Positions 57,647 through 64,000 of a DNA stretch of 64,000 nucleotides are shown piece after piece; position 1 is the first letter of the stretch, and each line of letters starts with the position of its first letter. Origin of the DNA: Chitinophagaceae bacterium (GTDB lineage Bacteria; Bacteroidota; Bacteroidia; Chitinophagales; Chitinophagaceae). The stretch is taken from assembly GCA_016715365.1 (NCBI GenBank), contig JADKAM010000005.1, forward strand, positions 186,001 to 250,000, in the 5' to 3' direction. Both the position numbers and the translations under genes were made by a program. The notes beneath the pieces are model-generated. The model did no database searches. It was not told the DNA's origin and worked only from the letters and a program-made list of their open reading frames with translations.

Positions 57647-60600
57647 ATGAGAAAAGTGTTACTCTTTATTGTTCCGTTGTTATTTTGTGTGTTTAGTATC
57701 AATGCACAATCTATCAATGCAGAAGAGAATGCAGCCTTCAGCCTGGTTAGCGCAAGCAAAGCCAAGCTGGGATTGACTGCTGAAGACCTTAGTAATGCAA
57801 TGGTGTCAAGGACTTACCAGGATAATGCCACCGGCATCAGAATGGTTTACCTGACCCAGACTTACCAGGGTATTCCTGTATTTAACCAGATGCTGGTTCT
57901 CGCTTTTAAAGGCGATAAACTGGTTTCTCAGGCTGGTTCTTTTAACCATAACCTGGAAAAGTTTGCTGCGGGTAAATCTGCCATGCCTTCTGTAACTGCA
58001 CAGTCGGCTGTACAGTCTGCTTTATCAGACAGGGGTTTACATGCATCACAAATGGCTGTTGTTATTAATTCAAAAGAAAATGGCCGCAAGGTTGAGTTTA
58101 GTAACATGGGAGTATCCCGTGAAAATATTACAGCTCAGTTAATGTGGACGCCCGTTGAAAACTCAAATGAGATCAACTTATCATGGCATGTTTACATCAT
58201 ACCTAAAACCACTTCAGATTACTGGATGGTTAGGGTAAATGCTGTTAACAACAGTGTAATAGGATTGGATAACTATACTGATTACTGCGATTGGGGAACA
58301 CCCGATGTAAACGGATTGGTAAAATATCCCGGTTTTGCATTCGGCAATATGCAATTAAATAGTACTCAGAAGAATACCTTCGATTTTAAAGCATCAGAAG
58401 ACCCTTCATTGGTTACAACTGCATCTTACAGGGTGGTTCCTTTTCCTGCTGAAGCTCCATCATTTCCTAATGGCGCACACGCCATCAGAACAGACCCATG
58501 GACAGCTGCACCGGGAAATGCTACGACTTTGAAATGGCATACAGGTGCTGCAGCTGCTGATTACAGTCATACACGCAGTAATAATGTATTTGCTTACCAG
58601 GACAGGGCTAATGATAATAGTGGCTCTATTGCTGATGCAGCTACTTCTACAACTGCTTTTCCTAATTTAACTTTTGATTTTACACCTGATTACACCGTTA
58701 ATCCAACTCAAACAACACCGGTGCCCAATCAGCAGTTTAATACTACCAACTTATTTTACTGGAACAATATTTTACACGATATACTATATATATATGGTTT
58801 TACTGAACAGGCTGCAAATTTCCAGGACGATAATCTTGGACGTGGCGGTGTTGGTAATGATCATGTTAATGCTGAAGCGCAAGATGGTGGAGGAAGCAAT
58901 AATGCAAATTTTGCAACCCCGGCTGATGGCGGAAGCGGCAGAATGCAGATGTATTTGTGGACTGGCGGAACTCCCAACAGAGATGGAGATGTAGATAATG
59001 GCATTATAGTACACGAATTTGGTCATGGTCTAAGTAACCGTCTTACCGGCGGTGGTTCAGGCGCCTGCCTTGGCAATGCCGAGCAGATGGGTGAAGGATG
59101 GAGCGATTATTATGGTTTGATGTTTACCCAGGACTGGGCAACAGCAACTGTGAATACAGGTTTTAATTCTCCAAGAGGTATTGGTACTTATGCCCTGTTT
59201 CAACCTCCAACTGGATTGGGAATACGTTCTCAACGGTATTGCACAGATTTTGCCATTAATAATAAAGTGTACCTGGCAAGTTTGCCGGCCGGACCTCACC
59301 CAAGAGGAGAGATCTGGTGTGCTACTTTGTGGGATATGACCTGGAATATAATTAACCAGGTGGGTACCATTAATCCAAACTTATACAATTTTGCCGGTGG
59401 TGGTGGTAATGTTATTGCCATGAAACTGGTAACAGAAGGTATGAGATTACAACAATGCAGCCCCGGTTTTATCAGCGGTAGAAATGCTATTTTGCAGGCA
59501 GACCAGGTTTTATATGGCGGTTTATATAATTGCGCCATCTGGGAAGCTTTCAGAAGAAGAGGTATGGGTGCTTTTGCATCTGAAGGTTCTACTTCAAGTG
59601 TAACTGACCAGGTTCCTGATTTTACTGCCCCGATTACTTTAGGTGCAACTGTTAGTGCTACCACAATACCGGAAGGCTCTAACCTTACTTATACAAATAG
59701 TTTGTCTACCTGCTCTGCAGTATCAGGCTTTACTTTAAGAGATACTTTACCAACCAATGTTACTTATGTAAGCGGTGGAACTTATGATGCACCTAACCGT
59801 GTAGTAAGTTTTGCTGTTAACCAGGCTGCAGGTACAACAAACTATCCGTTTATTGTAAATGTAAATGCAGGTTCATATTTCCCTCCGGTTACTTTATTAA
59901 CAGAACCTGTTGCTACTGCAAGTATACCTGCAGCATGGACTACAGCGGGATCTGTTGGAGCACCATGGACAGTTTCTACAACAATCAGTAACAGTGCTCC
60001 CAATTCATTCTATGTACAAAATCTTGCAGTAGCCGGCGATCAAAGACTGGCAACTACAGCTTCTTTTGCTATTCCATTAAACTCTTACCCCGAATTAAGT
60101 TTCTGGCACAGGTGGAATACTGAAGACGGATGGGATGGAGGAGTTGTGGAGATCAGTACCAATGGTGGTACTACCTGGAATGATGTTGGAGCTGCAAACT
60201 TTACCCTGAACGGTTATAACGCCGGACTGGGTGCTGCTCCTACAAATGCATTAACAGGAAGATCTGCATTTACCGGCCTTCAGGCAACTTTTATTAATAC
60301 AAAAGTAAATTTAGCTTCATATAACGGCCAGACTGTAATGTTACGTTTCCGTTTTGGATCTGATGACAATACAACTGCACCAACTGCACCGGAAGGATGG
60401 TGGGTTGATGATATTACACTTAGCTACAAAGCTGCTGTTAATATGCGTTCAAGTTTATTTAATGCAGCTAATGCAAGGGTTTCATTTAAAGATAATATCA
60501 CTGAAATTACCCAGGTTGTAGCCTGTGCGCCAACTATCAACCAACAGCCGGTTGATGTTACAACCTGCGCAGGTTCATCTGTAACTTACACTTGTGTTGG

Positions 60601-63600
60601 AACAGCTACCGGAGGTGTAACCTATCAGTGGCAGTTAAGCACAACAGGCATTGGTGGTACTTATTCCAACCTTGCCAATGGTGCTCCTTATTCAGGTGTT
60701 ACTACTTCAACCTTAACAGTTAATCCAACTGCTGTGGGATTGAATGGTAACTACTACCGTTGTGTTGTTACCGGTACCTGTGCTCCTAATGCAACCAGTA
60801 ATCCTGCAGGATTATTTGTAGCAGCGGGATCTACACCTGGTACAATTGCTCCTGCAAACATCAATGTTTGTGGTACAACAAACACCGGCACATTTACAGT
60901 AGCTGGTTTTAATGGCAATGTGGTACGTTGGGAAACTGCAACAAACCTTGCAGGTCCATGGACTCCGGTTGCTAATACAACCAATACCTTAACCTTTAAT
61001 AACGTTACACTAACTACTTATTATCGTGCAATTACCAGGTTTGGTACTTGTGCAGATGCTGTTTCTAGTGTAGGTACAGTAACTTTTGCAGCAGCTTCCC
61101 CAATGGTAATTGTTGCAGATCCGGGTACAACTCTTTGTGAAGGTGATCCAACTTTACTTACTGTAATGGATCAAAGTGGTCCGCCACCAGCACCGGTTCC
61201 GGAAATCATCTACTACAAATTTGATGGCACAGGTACTTCTGTACCCAATTTAGCAAGTGCACCTCCTCCGGGATCTGCCTTTGGAACAATCGTAGGAAAT
61301 CAAACTCAGGGCAATATCGGTCAGTGCGGTACAGCATTGATTGGTAATGGCGGAGCTGCTAATGCCAACCACGTGAATACTGGCTGGAATACCAACTTTA
61401 CCGGTCCGTTTACAATTTCATTCTGGCTTGGTGCAAATCAGGTAGATAACAACCCTTCTTACCTGTTTGGAAACAGCAGTGCAGCCAGTGCTTTCCGTGC
61501 TTTCTACGGTGGTGCTGCACTTACCAATAATATGTTATTGAGAGGTGGTTCAGGAGATATTTTAATAACCGGTGTAAACCCTGCTGCCACTTTGGTGACC
61601 GTGGTTTATAACGGTACAAATACAGCTGTTTACAAAAACGGGGTATTCTTCCAGACTTACGCAGTAACTTTTAATACTTCAGCTGCTGCACCTTTATTTG
61701 TTGGAGGGTATAATTCAGCCTCTTTATCAATGACCGGCCGATTGGATGAATTCCGTTTGTACAACCGGGCATTAACAGCCGGGGAGGTTGCTCAATTAAC
61801 AAATTGTTCAAGCGGATCCAATACGCCGATCACTACCGGTACTTTCTTATGGACACCGGCAGCAGGATTAAGCTCAACAACCTCTAACCCGGTTGCAGCT
61901 TCTCCAATGAATACAACAACTTATACTGTTAGTCATAATAATGGTGCAGGTTGTGTTCGTCAGGCCAACATTACTATAACAGTTAACAAGCGTCCTGTTG
62001 TTAGCACACAACCCACCAATCAGGTAAGTTGTGCAGGTACAACTGCAAACTTTACTGTAGGTGCAACTGGTACAGGCCTTACCTACCAGTGGCAGGTAAG
62101 CACAGCTGGTTGTGCCGGTCCATGGACGAACTTGGCCAATGGTGCACCTTATTCAAATGTAACAACAGCAACACTTACCATTAACCCGGTAACTAACGCT
62201 ATGAGTGGTTATGCGTACCGTGTAATTGTGAATGGAACATGTGCTCCTTGGAATCCACCAACCAATGTGTCTAATTGTGCCACATTAACAGTTAATCCAA
62301 ACCCAACTGTTAGCATTACACCTGCTGGTCCTGTATGCGGTGGTGTTGCTGGTATCAATGGTACACAATTATCAGTAGGTGTTTCCGCTCCACCTGTACC
62401 AGGTGCAGTAACTGTAAGTTCAGGAACGATCAATCTTGCTGTTCCGGATAATACAGCTAATGGCGTAAGCAACGTGATAGCAATGGCTGGTGTTCCTGCC
62501 AATGCAACAATCACCAATGTAGCTGTTACATTCAATAATTTCTCTCATACTTACCCTGGTGATATGATCATCCATTTACAGGCTCCTAACGGACAGATAT
62601 TAAACCTGTATAAATATGGTACCGGCTTGTTTACCGGTGCTGTTTCTGGTGTTCCAACGTGGGGTTGGTACGGTGCTAAGGTTAGCCAGACAGGTACTGC
62701 CGCATGGAGTACTGTAGCAGTTGCGCCTTTCATTTACAACAACAGCACAGCATGGAAAGCTGATGCGATCAATACACCGGTTGCAGGTCCAACGGTGCAG
62801 AACCCAACCGGTTTTGTATCAAATGCACCAAACTTTGCAGCTTTGTACACTACCCCAGCTTCTACTACCGGTAACTGGACATTGGCTATGGCTGATGGCG
62901 GTGCAGGTGATGTAGGAACTTTAGCTTCATGGAGCTTAACTATTGAATACACAACTCCAGGCAGTGGTGGCGGACCAGTATTATCTTATGCATGGTCTCC
63001 ATTAACCGGCTTGTATACAAATGCAACAGCAACTACGCCTTATACAGGCACCAACCTGCCAACTGTGTATGCAGCACCAACAGTACAGACAACCTATACT
63101 GTAAGAGGTACTGATGTGGCAACAGGCTGTTTCACTGATGCAAGCGTATTGGTGAACTACACACCACCTGCACCAACAGTAACCCCTAACCCGGTTGCCA
63201 TGTGTTTAGGTGATGCAGCAGTAAAACTGAAAGCTACATCTTCAATTGTTGCTTCACCAGCCGTATGGAGCCCTGCAACAGGATTATTCTCCAATGCAGC
63301 AGCAACTGTTCCATATGTAGCAGGTACTGCTGTTGATTCAGTATGGGCAAGGCCAACACCATCTGGTGTTTATCCTTACACCGTAACAGTGAATAATTTG
63401 ATCACATCAGGTGCAACAATTCCATTACCTCCACAAGCGGGTACATTTACAGGTAATGTAAGAGGTTACTGGTTTACAGCGCCAAGTTCATTTACCATGT
63501 CTTCAGTGGAAGTTCCTACTTCAGCCTCTACAGGTACACAGAATATAGCTGTAGTAAGATTTAACGGAGCTACACCTCCACCGGCTTTCCCTGCTACAAC

Positions 63601-64000
63601 CAATGCATTCACTACATTATTCTTAACGCAGAATAACCCGGCTCCAGGTCCAATACCTGTTAACATACAGATAAATGCCGGAGATGTGATTGGTATCATG
63701 GGTGTACGTAGCAATATTAATTCCTATTCAGGTGTTGCACCAAATACTACAGTAATAAACGGTACTACTGTAAACTTAATCAGGATGGGTATGCAATTCC
63801 CATTGGCAACAACTGCTCCGCAGCAATTGTGGCAGGAACCTGCCGGTGCAATTTCAAGGGTGTTCTTTAGTACAGCGATGACTGTAATTGGTACCTGTCA
63901 ATCACCTGCAAGAACTGTGACCGTAACAGTGAATGACCCAATTGTACTAAATGCACAGTTGCCGGCCAACCAAACCATCTGTACCGATAAGGTAGCAACC
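57647..64000 (+). CDS. Very large secreted M36 (fungalysin) metalloprotease, 3' end outside window
   Basis: The frame is open from the ATG at 57647 to the edge (2118 codons, no stop). Parts: signal peptide (1-21, ending SINAQ); fungalysin/thermolysin propeptide (about 38-100); M36 catalytic domain with zinc motif HEFGH (456-460) and third ligand Glu483 in EGWSDYYGL; a MAM-like jelly-roll region (about 750-930, GWWVDDITLSY); then Ig-like repeats with the theme CxG...WSPATGL. Two distinct modules interrupt repeats: a LamG domain (about 1186-1385) and a proprotein-convertase P-like domain (about 1590-1771). A third insertion follows residue about 1900. A T9SS sorting tail is expected beyond the window. 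Confidence 0.93.
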   Translation, partial: MRKVLLFIVPLLFCVFSINAQSINAEENAAFSLVSASKAKLGLTAEDLSNAMVSRTYQDNATGIRMVYLTQTYQGIPVFNQMLVLAFKGDKLVSQAGSFNHNLEKFAAGKSAMPSVTAQSAVQSALSDRGLHASQMAVVINSKENGRKVEFSNMGVSRENITAQLMWTPVENSNEINLSWHVYIIPKTTSDYWMVRVNAVNNSVIGLDNYTDYCDWGTPDVNGLVKYPGFAFGNMQLNSTQKNTFDFKASEDPSLVTTASYRVVPFPAEAPSFPNGAHAIRTDPWTAAPGNATTLKWHTGAAAADYSHTRSNNVFAYQDRANDNSGSIADAATSTTAFPNLTFDFTPDYTVNPTQTTPVPNQQFNTTNLFYWNNILHDILYIYGFTEQAANFQDDNLGRGGVGNDHVNAEAQDGGGSNNANFATPADGGSGRMQMYLWTGGTPNRDGDVDNGIIVHEFGHGLSNRLTGGGSGACLGNAEQMGEGWSDYYGLMFTQDWATATVNTGFNSPRGIGTYALFQPPTGLGIRSQRYCTDFAINNKVYLASLPAGPHPRGEIWCATLWDMTWNIINQVGTINPNLYNFAGGGGNVIAMKLVTEGMRLQQCSPGFISGRNAILQADQVLYGGLYNCAIWEAFRRRGMGAFASEGSTSSVTDQVPDFTAPITLGATVSATTIPEGSNLTYTNSLSTCSAVSGFTLRDTLPTNVTYVSGGTYDAPNRVVSFAVNQAAGTTNYPFIVNVNAGSYFPPVTLLTEPVATASIPAAWTTAGSVGAPWTVSTTISNSAPNSFYVQNLAVAGDQRLATTASFAIPLNSYPELSFWHRWNTEDGWDGGVVEISTNGGTTWNDVGAANFTLNGYNAGLGAAPTNALTGRSAFTGLQATFINTKVNLASYNGQTVMLRFRFGSDDNTTAPTAPEGWWVDDITLSYKAAVNMRSSLFNAANARVSFKDNITEITQVVACAPTINQQPVDVTTCAGSSVTYTCVGTATGGVTYQWQLSTTGIGGTYSNLANGAPYSGVTTSTLTVNPTAVGLNGNYYRCVVTGTCAPNATSNPAGLFVAAGSTPGTIAPANINVCGTTNTGTFTVAGFNGNVVRWETATNLAGPWTPVANTTNTLTFNNVTLTTYYRAITRFGTCADAVSSVGTVTFAAASPMVIVADPGTTLCEGDPTLLTVMDQSGPPPAPVPEIIYYKFDGTGTSVPNLASAPPPGSAFGTIVGNQTQGNIGQCGTALIGNGGAANANHVNTGWNTNFTGPFTISFWLGANQVDNNPSYLFGNSSAASAFRAFYGGAALTNNMLLRGGSGDILITGVNPAATLVTVVYNGTNTAVYKNGVFFQTYAVTFNTSAAAPLFVGGYNSASLSMTGRLDEFRLYNRALTAGEVAQLTNCSSGSNTPITTGTFLWTPAAGLSSTTSNPVAASPMNTTTYTVSHNNGAGCVRQANITITVNKRPVVSTQPTNQVSCAGTTANFTVGATGTGLTYQWQVSTAGCAGPWTNLANGAPYSNVTTATLTINPVTNAMSGYAYRVIVNGTCAPWNPPTNVSNCATLTVNPNPTVSITPAGPVCGGVAGINGTQLSVGVSAPPVPGAVTVSSGTINLAVPDNTANGVSNVIAMAGVPANATITNVAVTFNNFSHTYPGDMIIHLQAPNGQILNLYKYGTGLFTGAVSGVPTWGWYGAKVSQTGTAAWSTVAVAPFIYNNSTAWKADAINTPVAGPTVQNPTGFVSNAPNFAALYTTPASTTGNWTLAMADGGAGDVGTLASWSLTIEYTTPGSGGGPVLSYAWSPLTGLYTNATATTPYTGTNLPTVYAAPTVQTTYTVRGTDVATGCFTDASVLVNYTPPAPTVTPNPVAMCLGDAAVKLKATSSIVASPAVWSPATGLFSNAAATVPYVAGTAVDSVWARPTPSGVYPYTVTVNNLITSGATIPLPPQAGTFTGNVRGYWFTAPSSFTMSSVEVPTSASTGTQNIAVVRFNGATPPPAFPATTNAFTTLFLTQNNPAPGPIPVNIQINAGDVIGIMGVRSNINSYSGVAPNTTVINGTTVNLIRMGMQFPLATTAPQQLWQEPAGAISRVFFSTAMTVIGTCQSPARTVTVTVNDPIVLNAQLPANQTICTDKVAT

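Noticed and set aside
57577..57765. A 62-codon minus-strand open frame
   Set aside because: It overlaps the signal peptide region of the M36 protease gene in antisense and has no support.

Overview
The window looks like a chromosomal segment of a Bacteroidota bacterium, most probably family Chitinophagaceae (inference from gene content). Supporting signs are two proteins with type IX secretion (T9SS) type-B C-terminal sorting domains, BshB1, Bacteroidota-type DUF4268, DUF4294 and DUF2279 proteins, an LIC11966-like surface protein, and a cytochrome c system with a cysteine-type CcmE. Many genes carry the Bacteroidota sigma-ABfr -7 box (TAnnTTTG) upstream and lack clear Shine-Dalgarno sequences. 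No rRNA, CRISPR array, transposase, integrase or phage gene is visible. The segment is mostly housekeeping, with a notable set of small repeats.

Layout. 1-4.4 kb: a partial DUF4268 gene, a YejK-like nucleoid-associated gene bracketed by two 98-bp inverted-repeat elements, a third copy next to ahcY, and a divergent Lrp/AsnC regulator. 4.4-16 kb: valS, an aquaporin, a YiaA-type protein, a Crp-type regulator with a SHOCT protein, an exo/endonuclease-phosphatase, a YdjM-type hydrolase and a D-threonine-aldolase-like enzyme. 16-22 kb: a T9SS-sorted protein, a membrane Fe-S protein with a nearby fragment of a paralogue, a phosphoribosyltransferase and DUF2279. 22-32 kb: phosphoglucomutase, S41 processing protease, a surface protein, pcm, an 18-copy heptamer array, a queuosine-precursor transporter and a PKD-domain adhesin. 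32-36 kb: katG and RNase P RNA.

36-41 kb holds a tightly packed seven-gene minus-strand operon: nucleoside phosphorylase, dapF, DinB-like, corA, Nudix, GNAT, alpha/beta hydrolase. Four of its junctions are 4-bp ATGA overlaps. 41-46 kb: tRNA-Cys with an aberrant copy of its own 5' half upstream, glnS, an Nramp transporter and DUF1003. 45-51.7 kb: fatty-acid desaturase, bshB1, DUF4294, ccmF and ccmE. 51.8-57.3 kb: agmatinase-family enzyme, a frameshifted radical SAM gene, a CarboxypepD-reg protein and an M20 amidohydrolase. From 57647 to the right edge runs one very large secreted M36 metalloprotease gene that leaves the window still open.

The points most worth following are: the 98-bp element family; the same heptamer motif as an intergenic array and inside valS; the tRNA-Cys half-copy interrupted by a perfect hairpin; the nested domain insertions in the M36 protease; -7 boxes placed exactly 5 nt before three start codons (predicted leaderless mRNAs, with rnpB as internal calibration); and three genes (glnS, Nramp, radical SAM) whose 3' ends are disturbed by single-base slips at or near short A runs, which may be assembly errors or real. 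Functions were assigned by reading the translations; no database search was run.
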